Source of the DNA: Rapana venosa
Taxonomy: Eukaryota > Mollusca > Gastropoda > Neogastropoda > Muricidae
Length of the DNA stretch: 64,000 nucleotides
Assembly (NCBI GenBank): GCA_028751875.1
Contig: CM054134.1
Coordinates: forward strand, 65,211,700 to 65,275,699
Reading direction: 5' to 3'
Positions 44,418-55,668 of the stretch are shown here, one piece after another (the first letter of the stretch is position 1; each line of letters begins with the position of its first letter). Position numbers and translations under genes: made by a program. The notes beneath the pieces were generated by a model. The model ran no database searches, had not been told where the DNA came from, and was given only the letters and a program-made list of their open reading frames with translations.

Positions 44418-44605
44418 CCTAAGGTCAGTGTAGCGAAAACGCGCAGAACATCATTGGCACACACGTAAAACCGTTCGCTTTTCGGGTGGAGTAGGCCATG
44501 TATGCCGGTGGGAACGATGACAAAAATTTGCATAAACACGGGGACTGGATCGACATACAACTTGGTCTGCTTTTCACTTTCCTCGATGTAAAGAAGAAAA
44601 GAAGA
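44418..44605 (+). mobile_element. SINE B fragment, noisy
   Basis: CTATAAACCTAAGGTCAGTG (for ATAAACCGAGG...), GTAGGCCATGTATGCCGGTG, GGGAACGATGACAAAAATTT and TTTCCTCGATGTAAAGAAGA follow the family order with deletions. Confidence 0.65.
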
Positions 44606-44774
44606 AAAAATTACGCCCCGCGCGCGCGCGCGCACAGCACGCACGCAACAAAACACACACATTAAATCCACAGTGTCATGCAGGTGTATAACTTACACAC
44701 CAGTCTTACCCCCCCCTCCACCACATACCTCTCTTCATGCACCCCAGATCGAAGATGAGTGCACCATTGTTGTC

Positions 44775-45070
44775 ATCTATGCAAACACTTACACACACAC
44801 ACACACACTTAAACCACACTCACACACGCGCGCGCAGCGCACACACACACAACTTTTCACACAATTACACACATATACACACTCATACACTCATTACTAC
44901 ACACATACACAAACAGTAACTCCACCCGTTCTGGCTCGTGCGCGCACGCACGCACACGCCACATCACACGCACGCACGTGCTGCGGCGAGTACCACATCA
45001 CACTCGCTCGCACGTGCGCGCTCGCGCGCACACACACACACACACGCACAAATGCGCGCGAATGCATGTA
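44775..45070. repeat. (CA)n/(CG)n-rich tract
   Basis: CACACA and CGCGCG runs alternate irregularly. Open frames are His/Thr/Arg-rich artefacts. Confidence 0.85.
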
Positions 45071-45372
45071 CAGACGAATACACGAATGCGCGCACTGACA
45101 CTACACATCTTTTTTGCCTCTTGCACATACAAAAAATTACACCTATGCTTTCTAGCACATTTTTCCGCATGCAGTCAAACATGCTTGAGCACATTACATG
45201 TATTCTCTAATGTTTTGCTGGAAGTGCTAGACCTACAGGATGATACAAACATGCCTTGAAATAATTGTTTGTTTGTGATACAGTCACAAAAACTTCCCTG
45301 ACATCATAGAGCTTGATCCAGTGCGTTATTAGTCCGGCAGTATTCCAGGCTTCTCATGAGGAAGTACAACTG

Positions 45373-45529
45373 CCCCCCCCCCCCCACCCCACCCCCCCAC
45401 ACCCCCCCCACCCCCCCCACCCCCCCCACCCCCACCAACCCCCCCACCCCGCCACCCTCCCCCCCCCCCCCCCCCCCACCCCCCGACCCCCCCCCCGCCC
45501 CCCCACCCCCCCCCCCCCCCCACCCCCCC

Positions 45530-45563
<34 letters not shown>
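45373..45563. repeat. Near-pure C tract (CCCCCCACCCC type), about 190 bp
   Basis: Long C runs are broken only by single A and rare G, T. Translations are poly-Pro on plus and poly-Gly on minus. Confidence 0.95.
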
Positions 45564-45699
45564 AGCCCCGCTGTCCTACTTACAAAAAGACATTGAAAAC
45601 TATGAAAATTGACCAAGTGGAATTCACCATTTTGGTTACTGTCAATACAAAACAGCCATAGTGACCATCATGGTACACTAATAAGTGAAGGACAATAAA

Positions 45700-48600
45700 T
45701 AGTTTTTAAGTAGGGGGTAGGTGGAGGGGATAAGATATAATGAAGCTAGTGGGAAAGTGGGAACTAAAAATTAAAAGGGGAAGGGTCAGGGGGAAGACCC
45801 CAATTGAAGGGAATGAGAGGGTAGCCAGATAAAAGGGGGGGGTATTGAAATCAGAAAAAAAAGGGGAGATTAAGAAAAGAATAAAAAAGCAAAACGACAG
45901 ATAGAGGCATATTAGACAAAACTAGGGGGGAAGAGAAAATGGAAAGGGGAAGGAAGTAAAGAAAAGTAGGGAGAAGGGAGGGAAGGATGAGGGATAGAAA
46001 GTCAGGTCAAAGAAAAAATAAAGGGGGGACAAAGAATAATCATCGAAAGGAACAAATAAAAGCAGGGGAAAACGATAAGAGAGAAAATAAAAATAAAGTG
46101 GAAAAGGATGAAAGAACATTTAAAAGAAAAAGGAAGAAGGGGGCAAGGGAAGTGGAATAAGATAGAGGAGGCGAGGATAAAGAACAAAAACCAGGGAGAA
46201 ACAGAAAAGGACGAAAGAGGAAACAATAAAGGGGAGAGGGCAAAAAGGGGGAAAAAAGAGATTGAAGAAAGGATTAGAACAGGAATGGATAAAAATAGAA
46301 GAGGAAAGGGAATAGACAGAGGAAGAGGGGTAAGAAAGATCCGTGAGGCAAGGTGGGGAGGGGGGGGGGGGGGGGGATTGGGGAAAGGGGGACAAATAAG
46401 AAAAGGCTGGGTAAATAAATAAGGGAATAGAAAAGAGAGTAGGGGAGAGAAGGTGGAGCAGGGGGGAAAGCAAATGGGAAACTAGACAAAAAGCAGGGGA
46501 AAAAAAAAGGCGAGGGATAAGGAGAGAGAGTGGGAGAAAAGATAAAAAGATAAATATATAAGTGAAAGAAAAAAAAGGGGGAGCGATGGCGAAGGGAGAA
46601 GAGGGGAAGTAACGGGGGAGTGGTGATAGATAGGGGGTGGACAAGGTAAAGGTAATGGGTAAGAAAAGGACTATAGAAGAGGGGGGATAAGGGATCGGAA
46701 GATGAAAGGGGGCAAAAATGAAGGAATTAGGATATAGACAAGGTGTAGGAGACAAAAGGGAAAAGAGGAAAAAGGGTGGGGGGAGAAAGGATAGAAGGGG
46801 AGGTGGAATAAAGGGATGAAGGGGGAGAAAGACGAGGGGGGACAAAAAAAAAGTTAGGGGGATAATGGGGGGACAAATAGGGACAAGGGAATGTAAGAGA
46901 TATAAATAAAGTAAAGGGAGGAAAACAGAAGAGGAGAAGGTACAAGGGGGCGGAGGGGGGACAACATAAGGAGTGAGGGGTGATAAATCAAACAGAAGAC
47001 ATAACCACCGGATAGAAGTAAGGGGGAAAGGAAGGCAAACAAGGGTTTAACAAGGATAATGGATAAAAGGAGAAGGAGAGGAAGTACATGAAAGGGGATA
47101 AGGGAAGGGAGTGGGAAGGGAGGTCCGTAGAAGGTGCAAGAAATAGCAAGAATAAAGAAATTAGAAGAAAGGAAAATGAAAAAGGAGATAGCATAAGAAG
47201 GGGAAAGAGAAGGAAGAGGGAGGGAAGAAAAATGGATGAGGATGGGAAAGGAAGGGGGGAACATAGGGGGAAAAAGACAGGGAGCAAAACAAGGAGGGGG
47301 GAACAAGGGGGAACAAGGGAGGGAGAAGAAGGGAGGAGGGGGAAGTCATAAAGGAAGACTAGGCTCAAGGAGGGCACTAAAAGGGAGAAGGGTTAGAGGA
47401 TTAAAAAGGGGGGACAAACATAGGGAGGGTGGACAATGGGGGGAAAAAGGTAGAATAAAGGAAAAACAATAGGGGGTAGTACAGAGGAGGATAAGGGGGA
47501 AAAGTAGCAGGGGAAATGAAAAAAGGTAGAGGGGGAACAAGAGGGAAAAGAAAGGGGAAAAAGGGGAGGGAACCAGAAAAAGAATAAAAAATAAAGGCGG
47601 AGAAAGGAAAAAAACGGTAGAAAAGGGGGGAGAGGAGGGCAATCGATAAAGGAAAATGGGAGGAGAAGAAACAAAAAGGAAGAAAAGGGAAAACAAAGGG
47701 GGTTAATAGGGGGAATGATCGACTTGGGGGGAGGGGGGTAAAAAAAGTGGGTAAAAATGTAGGGGGGATAAGAAATAAGAAAGGGGGGAAGGGAAGAAAA
47801 AATAAAAAAAAAATTAGAGGGAATGTAGGGGGGAGGGGACAAGGAAGTGAGTACAGTAATGAAGGGAAATGGAGTGGAAGGGGGGTAAGAGGAAATAGAA
47901 AAGGAGAGAAAAAAGAAAGGGGGAATTAAGGGCGGGATATTAAATAAGGAGGGATGGTAGGATGGGGTAAGAGAAAAAAGAAAAAGGGGGGACAAAAGAA
48001 AAAGGGAATAGCAAGATTAATAGTTAATAAGGGGTAAATGGGGGAGGATATCTTAGGGGTAGAGAAGAAATAGGGAATAGAAATGAACACGAATAATAAG
48101 AGGTCAGGAGAGAGGAAAAGAGGGGCAAGAGGAATAAGGGTAAGGGGGAAGTGTAGAAGGACGATTGATTAAGATTAGGATGTTAGGAGGAGGATGGGTG
48201 GAATAAAGAAAGAAAGGAGGAGCAGGGGGAAAAGGAAGGAAAAAGGGGTAGGGGGAGGGGGGTGAAAGAAAGAAGGAAGTGGGGACAGGTTGTGGGGGGA
48301 TTGAATAGACAAGGGGAAAGTATAAGAGAAAAAAATAGGGATGTCGGGAAGACTAAATAGTAGATAGGACGAAACGTTAAAAAGAAGGGTAAAAAGGAAA
48401 GGAGAAGGAGAGAGTGGGAAAGAGGGGGATACCAATTAGGAAGGTACTAAAGGGAGGAATCGGAAGAGGGAAAAAAAAAGTTTAAAAAAGGGGAGGGAGT
48501 TAATGAATAAGAAAAAGGGTAGAAACGAGTAGGGCTGCGGTTTGATAAAGGGGCTCAAATGGGAAAAAAAAAGGGAGAAGTAACAAGAGAAAGGATACAA

Positions 48601-49215
48601 GGGGGTTAGGAAAAGGAAGGGGGGGACAAGCAAATAGGAGAAGGGTGAGAATAAGAAGGTAAGGAAAAGAGGAAGGGGAAGAAGAATAGAAAGGGGGAAG
48701 TTAAAGAATGAGGGTGGGTAAAGAAAGGGAGGAAGCAACAAAATTTGTGGCAGGATAAAAGTTAAGGGGGGAGGAGGGGAAAATGGGTAAAGAGGAGAAA
48801 AGAGAAATAAAAATTGGAAAAAGAAACAACATGTGGTGGAGAAAAAAGAAGGGAAGGGGGGGGGACAGGGGGAATTTGTGAAAGGGAGAAACAGGGTTGT
48901 AAGATTAGAGGGGGATACAATAATTTGTCTATAGATCAGGTTATAGGTCAAATGAAAGAAACTAAATTTTCCCCAGGACCCCCCCACTTCGAAACCACAC
49001 TATTAATAGGGAAGGGGGGGACAAATAAAAGGGAGAGGACTAAATAAGAGTAAAGGAAGGGAAAGATGAAGCTATGGAGCGAGGAAGGAGGGTGTGAGAT
49101 GGGAGAATGGCAAAGAAATAGGAGTTATAGGAGAAGTGATTTGAAAAGGGGGGTCTAGAGAAAAAGAGAAGAGGAAAAAGGAAATAATGTAAGAAGAGGG
49201 TGCGGGGGACAACAA
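45700..49215. repeat. 3.5-kb purine-rich tract with recurring GGGGGACAA
   Basis: The plus strand is overwhelmingly A and G, by eye near nine bases in ten. GGGGGACAA or GGGGGACA recurs irregularly, for example near 46,025, 46,388, 46,837, 46,869, 46,956, 47,409, 47,987, 48,622, 48,861, 49,016 and 49,204. Frames are Pro/Phe/Leu/Ser-rich (minus) or Lys/Gly/Glu-rich (plus) artefacts of base composition. I call no gene. It is either a degenerate purine satellite or a low-accuracy read of one. Confidence 0.8.
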
Positions 49216-49331
49216 ACAGAAATAAACACATTAATATCTTATCTTTACACATACACTTGGTTCATTCTATAAATGAACACAATATACTCCAACATTCATT
49301 CTCCTACGCTCCCCCACCCGGCATCCACATT

Positions 49332-49391
49332 TTAATAATAATAATAATAATAATAATTAATTATAATAGTATTAATAATAATATAATAAAT
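49332..49391. repeat. (AAT)n microsatellite, SINE tail
   Basis: AAT trinucleotides form the (ATT)n end of the minus-strand SINE B to the right. Confidence 0.8.
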
Positions 49392-49765
49392 GTTGGAATT
49401 TATATAGGGCTTGAGTCTTGTGGAAGCAACAATCAAGCGCTTAATTTTGTTTTTTTTAATCGAGGATAATGGAATAAGGCATTCATGTGCTTTTTTACTC
49501 TAGTCGCCGTGTGTTATGGGTTTGTAAATTTTGTCATCGGTTCCCACCGGCAAACAATGGGCCTACTCTTTCGAAAAGCGGAACAGGAATTTAACGTGGT
49601 GAGCAAGATGGTCTGCATGCGTTCGCCCACACGGGCTCGGTTATATAGTCTCTTCCGAAGGTCTTAGACATTCAGTTTGATTTTTTTGTCAAATGCGGAA
49701 GAGGACCTCATGGTCTTTCTTGTTTGGCAGGCAAACGTCTTAGCCATCTGCCACCTTCCTTCGGA
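49386..49765 (-). mobile_element. SINE B copy with a different head, noisy
   Basis: On the plus strand: TGTTGGAATTTATATAGGGC, CAACAATCAAGCGCTTAATT (the shared tail), ATCGAGGATAATGGAATAAG, TTCCCACCGGCAAACAATGG and TATAGTCTCTTCCGAAGG. Beyond that the usual head is replaced. The minus strand near 49,760 gives CAGATGGCTAAGACGTTTGC CTGCC, a tRNA-like A box unlike the GGGGACGGGATAGC head of the other copies. Confidence 0.7.
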
Positions 49766-51120
49766 TTTTTTTACGCTTAATATCTGCTAATTCCTTAGTA
49801 GGTTTTTGTCCATGTCCATCTCAAGTTCTAGCCGATTTCAGTTTTTCAACGTGGCTATTATTTTTTTTCGTTGGACGACTAGGCCGACATTGTAGCGGAA
49901 TACTTACTCACCCTCTGGAGCAGTCCGTAGTTGGCCTGTGTCAGGACCTCTATGGGTACAAATAATGCTTATCGATCTTCCTATCAGTTCAGTTTGCATT
50001 ACAATTGCTCATACTATGGCTTGACTTTGCCAACATCTTGGATGAAAACAAGAATATATAAAGGAGAACAAAAAACGGTGGTTTGAGGGTAAAAGCAGGT
50101 GTTGAAGATATTGTGTACAGAAACTATATATGGTTATAGGTTTACTCTCCATTCAATATTTGCTCTCCCTCTCTCTCTCTCTCTCTGTGCAGCCTACGTG
50201 TGTGTCTAAGGCCTGTACAGTAAAGGCAGTTTGTATTGCCTAGCTGTACAACGTCGTTGTATATGTGTGGGCGGCCAAGGCCAGGGAGACACATACTGAA
50301 ACAAGCTGTCAATCCCATGAAAGAGGCATGCCAGCCGCCAGCCTGTCTCCTCTAACGGCTTAAACAAACACCGTTGTCTGACATTTTCTCACGAAACTTT
50401 GTTTGGAAGGATCAGTCCACATTGATGAACTGAGCAAACCGGTTTTTGTTTGTTTTTTTGTTTGTTGTTGTTGTTATTCTTTGTTCTTGGGGTTGTTTTT
50501 TTTGCATGGCTAGAAATTAGATGTAGACTATAGATGCTTTGATTGTACTGAAAGGTAGCCCTTTCAGAAATGTATGTTTACATTTTAGAAGTTATATTGC
50601 GTGTGATGTTGTGTCTTGTATTTTACGATACTGCAGTATAAAAACATTAGGCTCTGTAGGTGCAACAGATTGTTCCGTGTGAAATTCAGCCTATCGTTTC
50701 CAGAGAGAGCCGTAGACACACCCATTTATTTTCTGTTTCTGTCTAGATGTTAACTTGTTGAACCTGTTTCGAGAGTGTAATCAAAAGAGACACTACCCTC
50801 ACCCCCACTACGACCCTAATCCTATCCCCCACCTTATCAGCCAATCCTCCTGTCTGAGGAGTTGGGAGGTTACAGGATTGGGAGACCCCACGCCCAGGTC
50901 TATCCAGCTTTTGACCGACTACATTTTTTTTAAAAAGGTAACAGAGATGAATGTAACAGACAAAAGCAATATAACTTGGAGAATCAGAACGCGCTTTCAA
51001 GTCGGTAACCCTCGTTCACGGTCGTTTGTGCAGTTTAATGAAGTTCATCCCATTTCACTGCTGCTGTTGCAAGTAAAAGGTAAAAGTGTCCCATAACCGT
51101 GTGGTTCTTAGGAGGCATCT
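49766..51120. other. No gene seen
   Basis: A CT tract lies near 50,168-50,187. A 113-codon frame (50,755-51,096) has no recognisable domain and no splice context that I trust. Confidence 0.45.
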
Positions 51121-51361
51121 GTGGACTCTCACTTTTCCAGGGGCAGCACATTGAGGGCCGGCGCCCATCTACTCCCCTTCGCTGTTTACTTCCATGGCCT
51201 TAAGAGGCTGGTACCCATTTACAGCTGGTGAACTGGGGGACTGTGACCTGAAGCCATCGGCGGCAAACGGTCCACCTATCCACTTGGTATCCTTGCTCGA
51301 TGCTGCTTAAACATTGACCTAGGGAAGCGAGTGCTCTTACCACTGAGCTATCCCGTCCCCA
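51121..51361 (-). mobile_element. SINE C copy (tRNA/5S chimera), minus strand
   Basis: On the minus strand from 51,361: GGGGACGGGATAGCTCAGTG GTAAGAGCACTCGC, then the 5S-like TTTAAGCAGCATCGAGCAAG GATACC, TGGATAGGTGGACCG, then GTTCACCAGCTGTAAATGGG TACC. It keeps the same tRNA-then-5S order as 35,450, so the chimera is a family trait. Confidence 0.75.
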
Positions 51362-51417
51362 ACGTATGTTTCAAAGCTATCTCCCCATAATCTTTTTATC
51401 TTTTTTGTATCCACAAA

Positions 51418-51989
51418 GGTTTAGATTACCGATTATAGACATTTCAGTTACTTCTACGTACTTCATTGGTATTTTGTATGAACAATGTGAAAACTCACAG
51501 GCCTCTCCTCTAGATTACTGTTAAAGAATTCTAGGAAACTCCTGGACTTCTCAGCAAGTTTACCCATAGATCATTCCAGAACATCATAGAAAATATCACC
51601 CCGGCTATTCTTTCTCAAACGAACCTAATGAATAAGATTCACTTATCAACCACACGAGCTCTCTTTAGGTTAGCGCCAGCTGTCTTCATGTTTTGAAACC
51701 CGATTTTTGCAAACAATTTCTGTAGTGATCAAACAACATACAAGGCAGCAGAGAGGATCAAACAAGTTCTGTTTTAGATCTGTTTTTTGGCGGGGAAGGG
51801 ACTAGCTCAGATTCGGTCGGAGCACTCGCTTTTCCCCCAGCCTAAGTTAAGATGCCTCGAGCCCGTGGGTGGTTACCAGTTGGCATGGGTGACCGTTTGC
51901 GTTGCCAATTGGCTTCCAGTACAGTTCCCCCAGTTCACCAGATGTAAATGGGTACTGCCCTCTTTTGGGTCTGGGAAGGTTATGCAGAA
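51418..51989 (+). repeat. Noisy copy of 35,123-35,630
   Basis: It aligns along its length with 35,123-35,630 but is about 64 bp longer, with scattered inserted bases (e.g. TTAGCGCCAGCTGTCTTCAT against TTAGCGCAGCTGTCTTCAT). It includes the 5' half of a SINE C. At 51,990 it changes abruptly to perfect identity. Confidence 0.85.
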
Positions 51990-52094
51990 CGAAGGGAGAA
52001 GGAGTTAGCCCGCTGCCTACCCAATATGCCTAAGGCCATAGCGAAGTGAGGTCCTCTGATGCTCCTCAGCTCCCCCCTTACGATCATTATTATT
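51791..52094 (+). mobile_element. SINE C, duplicate copy
   Basis: CTAGCTCAGATTCGGTCGGA, CCTAAGTTAAGATGCCTCGA and GCATGGGTGACCG carry the same tRNA-like and 5S-like parts as 35,450 with extra bases. The 3' half lies in the identical block. It is probably the same locus sequenced twice. Confidence 0.8.
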
Positions 52095-53978
52095 GGTTGA
52101 TGGGACACCTTTTCCTTTATCTTACTGTTTGCAGATTGGGGTGTATGTTAGCTGGATCCTGCTTTTGATGGTTGTGTTGTATGTTCTTGTTGTTTATGTT
52201 GTTGTGTGGTGGTTGTGGTGGTTGCGATGTGTGTGTGTGTGTCGTTTTGTTCCTGGAGATGTGTACTGTGTGTGTGTGTGTGTGTGTTTGTGGTGTGTAA
52301 ATTTAGTTAGTTAGTCTTCAAATTGTTATGTTTTATTTTTTAATGTTTAATTTTAATTTCACATTTAAGCCAAATAACCAGACACCCTACAACAGGAGAC
52401 TGAAATATCAGCAGTAGTGAGAAAGAGGAGGAGAGAGAAGAGACGATCATGAGTCACTAGGAGCGACACGAACCGTGTGAGAGCTGAGACTTGAGGATGA
52501 TACTGGAGAGAGACGAAGAATGAGTGAGAGCCACGTAGACGAGGAAGAGAGAGGGTGAGGAGAGAGAACCGATTAAGTGAGACCACGGAGTCCGAGGTGT
52601 GGTCGTGACGGCGGACCTTGAACCAGGAGTTGAGACTAGAAAGGGTGCAAGACGAGGAAGCGTCCGTTGAGACGAGATTTGATGAGGAGCACTAATGACA
52701 ATTATTAATGTCGTTAGGTTTTTTTTTTACATACCCTTCTCAAATGGCGTAATTGCGCGGGGAGGGGATCGAAATCTCGAAAAATAATACAAACAAAAAT
52801 TAGATCACTGCTTTTTAGTTTTTTTTTTTTTTTTTTTTCACAACTCATCAAACATTCTTAGGGAGCGGTAACCAGAACGTGGTATTTATTGTTTATAATT
52901 TAATCTGGACATGTGTGAAAGATGTCCCTGTAAAGTAGAATGGGATAACGGATAATCGTTGTAGGTTGGAGGAGGTAAACTGAGGAATGTCACACACAGA
53001 GCGGAAATTTGCGGTGTGGTTGTTATTGCTGGACTGAGTCACTGGGCGTGTCCAGTAGATTACAACATATTTTTGGCTGCTTTCTGTTACTGGGTATTGT
53101 CCTAGCCCCCTGTCCATTTTGTGTTTTCAAAGTGTTATTTGTTCATGTGACATACACATCTGGCAATCCTCGGGGGGTACGACTGTCGGTGAGTTGATTC
53201 CCGGATTTCACTGATTGCATTTACCCTTCTGACATTGGTTTTGAATCGGTTTCCAATACCCCCCTGTTCTCCATCCACATCCTTCCCTGAGCTGTTATCT
53301 GTATAGTGTCAACTGAGCGCTGTTGTTGGTGCTGTCACTGCTGACAGACATGTCATCTTTCATTTTTTCACTTTCGTTGTACGTACTCGTGTCCGTTTGC
53401 CGTTTTAGAGTCAATTAGTGCGGCCCTGCAGCTGTCACTGACACTGGGTCAATCACGAAACAAGCTTGACGAGAGAACAGGAAGGGCTCGGCCGTTGTTG
53501 CCGTGCAGGTTCGAACAGCTACGACGAGGTTGTGCCAGTTAAAGGGAGGCGTAACGTGTCTCAATGCTGTGTCCAAAAAGCAGTTTTTTTTTACTGCTAT
53601 TATTAACATAATTAACAGGGGCGGTGTTGTGGCTAAAAAACAACTCTCTGAAGGGGTGGAAACAGGGATTGGATTTTCATGTTGCATTTTTCATCTACCT
53701 GACCTTATGTTGTCTCCTCCATCCCTTTTGTCATGGGCTATTGCGCATTGCCCCTGTCCATGTTTGGTATCAAATACACTGTCTCTGTCGGCTTGGTTGT
53801 TTTGCTTGAAAGTTGGTGGGGTTGGCCACAGGCCAACTCAATAACCGTTTGATTCCTCTCCTGCCCTCGTTTTGAAAGATTGTTAAGGGCCATTTAGGCA
53901 GAAAGGTGTTCAGAACCGTTTTCTACACAGAAGGTAGACCTGTTACTGGTTAATGGTGGCCTTTCTGGTTTGTTGAAA
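51990..53978. repeat. 1,989-bp block, exact copy of 35,631-37,619 (right copy)
   Basis: See the left copy. The right edge is sharp: after TTTGTTGAAA the left copy continues ACAATAAATTTCG and this one CCTAGTGTACAAT. Confidence 0.9.
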
Positions 53979-54520
53979 CCTAGTGTACAATGATAAAAAA
54001 AATTGCGTTTAATCCTTTGGTCATAAGCAGATTTCTTTCCTTTAAAAAAAAAAGTACCCATGTTTGAAAAGTCAATTTCCGAATATTTCAATGAATTCAC
54101 AACTTCTAATTTTTCATCGTTCAAAAGAAATACATCATGCAGATTTTCCTAGTATGAAAAATAAGTATTTTTTATTTTACTTGGACTGACCTCAACAGCT
54201 CTCTATTTCTGACAATACCTGTGCAAGACATCGAGTTATTTTTGTAGTTCAGATCTAGTAATTAGCCAATTGACATTGTATCAGCAGCATACAGGCTAAT
54301 TGTACAAGTATCGTAAGAGATCTTTCAAGATCAAAAGCTGGTAAATGTAGATAAATTGTAAGAGGAGAACAATCATTATCATTAGGAATTTGTTCAATGT
54401 CATTTACAATCTTACAATGAAAACAATAACGGGAAAATTTTTTCCTTGCCAAAAAGCGCTAACACACACACACACACAAAATAGTAATAGTAATAACAAC
54501 AACAATAATAATAATAATCT
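53979..54520. other. No gene seen
   Basis: AT-rich sequence with short CA and AAT tracts near 54,461-54,515. The two frames of 65-76 codons on the minus strand have no recognised motif. Confidence 0.45.
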
Positions 54521-54790
54521 CTGAGTCAAGCCTTGCTTATTCAGGGAGAACCTTGTGGAATAATCTACCTACCTTTTTAAAAACTAGCTCCTTCAAAACA
54601 AACGTTTAATAAACTTTTGAAGAAACATCTGATGGGCAAATTTAGTCCATTTCCTTATCGTCGAGGTTACCTTACATCTGGTTGCTTGTAAATTGTTATT
54701 TTTACCCTTGTTCTTTCTTCTTCTTCTTCTTCGTCTTCTTTTTTTTTTTTTATGGTGGGGGGGGGGGGGGGGGGGGGGGGGGGGGATGGG
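54521..54790 (+). mobile_element. CR1/L2-like LINE 3' end plus simple-sequence tail
   Basis: The frame reads SSLAYSGRTLWNNLPTFLKT, SSFKTNV, then after a shift TFNKLLKKHLMGKF. The SGxxLWNxLP pattern is the C-terminal signature also seen at 19,085 and 3,070. It is followed by TTC repeats (about 54,712-54,737), a T run and about 30 G (54,757-54,786). Confidence 0.7.
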
Positions 54791-55264
54791 TCATTACTTG
54801 TCTGTCTGAATTGGCAAATGTACTGTCGTGATTTAAAAAAAAATCTTATACTATTAAGGTCTGGATTTAGCAAAATTTTTTCCTTTTTTGTTTGTTCTTT
54901 TTAACATAGATAAAAAAATATTTTGTTTGCATATACAAGTCAATTTTTCTTGATTTTGTGTGTGTGATGGCAGGATGGAAAAAGTTGAGTAAACTAAATC
55001 TTTTTAATCTCAGTAAAGATCATTTTGATTTGACACACACATACCAGGAAAGGGAGTTAGGTAAGTTTAATTCCTAGAATTAAAATGGTTCCAACAACAA
55101 CAAAAACACAAGCATACAAACAAGCAAAAAAACCCGAGGTATTCTCGGTTCAAAATGACAGATATCGATATAGGTCTAGGCCTATGGGTAGAATGCGCTT
55201 AAATTTTTTTATTTTATTTAATTAGTTAAAAAAAATTATTATGTACTTTTATTTCCGATCATTG
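54791..55264. other. No gene seen
   Basis: AT-rich, with several T and A runs. It lies directly upstream of the candidate small gene. Confidence 0.45.
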
Positions 55265-55269
55265 TTTTG

Positions 55270-55334
55270 AATATTGTGATCCCAGTGGGCATGCGTAATG
55301 CAACGTGGTCGTTACTTCCGTAGCAGCACGTTTG
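55270..55334 (+). promoter_or_regulatory. Candidate promoter / non-coding first exon
   Basis: A short GC-richer patch holds GGGCATGCGTAATGC (NRF1-like) and TTACTTCCGT (ETS-like), motifs common around TATA-less animal start sites. It ends at a good 5' splice site, TTTG|GTAAGA (GT at 55,335). Confidence 0.3.
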
Positions 55335-55521
55335 GTAAGAAACGAAAATACGCTTTGAACTTCCAAGTTATCTTCATTACACTGACAAGATAAGCACTTT
55401 TGTTTATTAATATTTGTTGTAGACTGTAATTTGCTGTAGTGCTTACGTAATTTTGTGTTGATTTTCATTGTTCAACGGTTTTTTCGTGATTATTTTTGAG
55501 GATTTATCTTGCAGAATCGGT

Positions 55522-55668
55522 ATGATAACAATGATTGACCGTCAATTCCAAGACCCTGAGCTCCTTCAAAGGGGCCCTCACCAGGGAGAACCAGCATTAG
55601 TACTAGCAGTTAAGCGCAAACCCCCAATCCGTCGCGTAAAGCCAGAAGTGGTTACTGCGACGTATTGA
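55522..55668 (+). CDS. Candidate small protein, 48 codons, behind a 180-bp intron
   Basis: An exon would start at 55,515 after TTTATCTTGCAG. The first ATG at 55,522 opens MITMIDRQFQDPELLQRGPH, then QGEPALVLAVKRKPPIRRVK and PEVVTATY, stop TGA at 55,666. The peptide is basic, Pro-rich at the C-terminus and non-repetitive, and base composition is richer in GC than its flanks. The intron (55,335-55,514) has GT-AG ends and a T-rich 3' end. I do not recognise the protein. The exon could instead use an internal donor, TCGC|GTAAAG near 55,635, and belong to a larger gene. Confidence 0.35.
   Translation: MITMIDRQFQDPELLQRGPHQGEPALVLAVKRKPPIRRVKPEVVTATY

Larger units (their letters stand above)
37620..51989. 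other. Low-fidelity interval between the identical copies
   Basis: Familiar repeats in this interval carry many one-base insertions and deletions not seen elsewhere in the window: SINE B at 38,027 and 49,386, SINE C at 51,791 and an L1/Tx1-like RT at 39,950. Simple-sequence tracts are long and irregular. It ends with a noisy copy (51,418-51,989) of 35,123-35,630. This looks like unpolished long-read sequence used to bridge two contig ends. Features listed inside it are the recognisable parts. Confidence 0.6.

Noticed and set aside
45304..45661. Pro-rich and Gly-rich frames
   Set aside because: They are translations of the C tract.
46120..47995. Frames of 116-241 codons rich in Pro, Phe, Leu and Ser on the minus strand
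   Set aside because: They come from the purine-rich strand, where stop codons on the complement are scarce. No conserved pattern is seen.
50755..51096. 113-codon frame
   Set aside because: No domain, no credible splice borders, and it runs up to a SINE.
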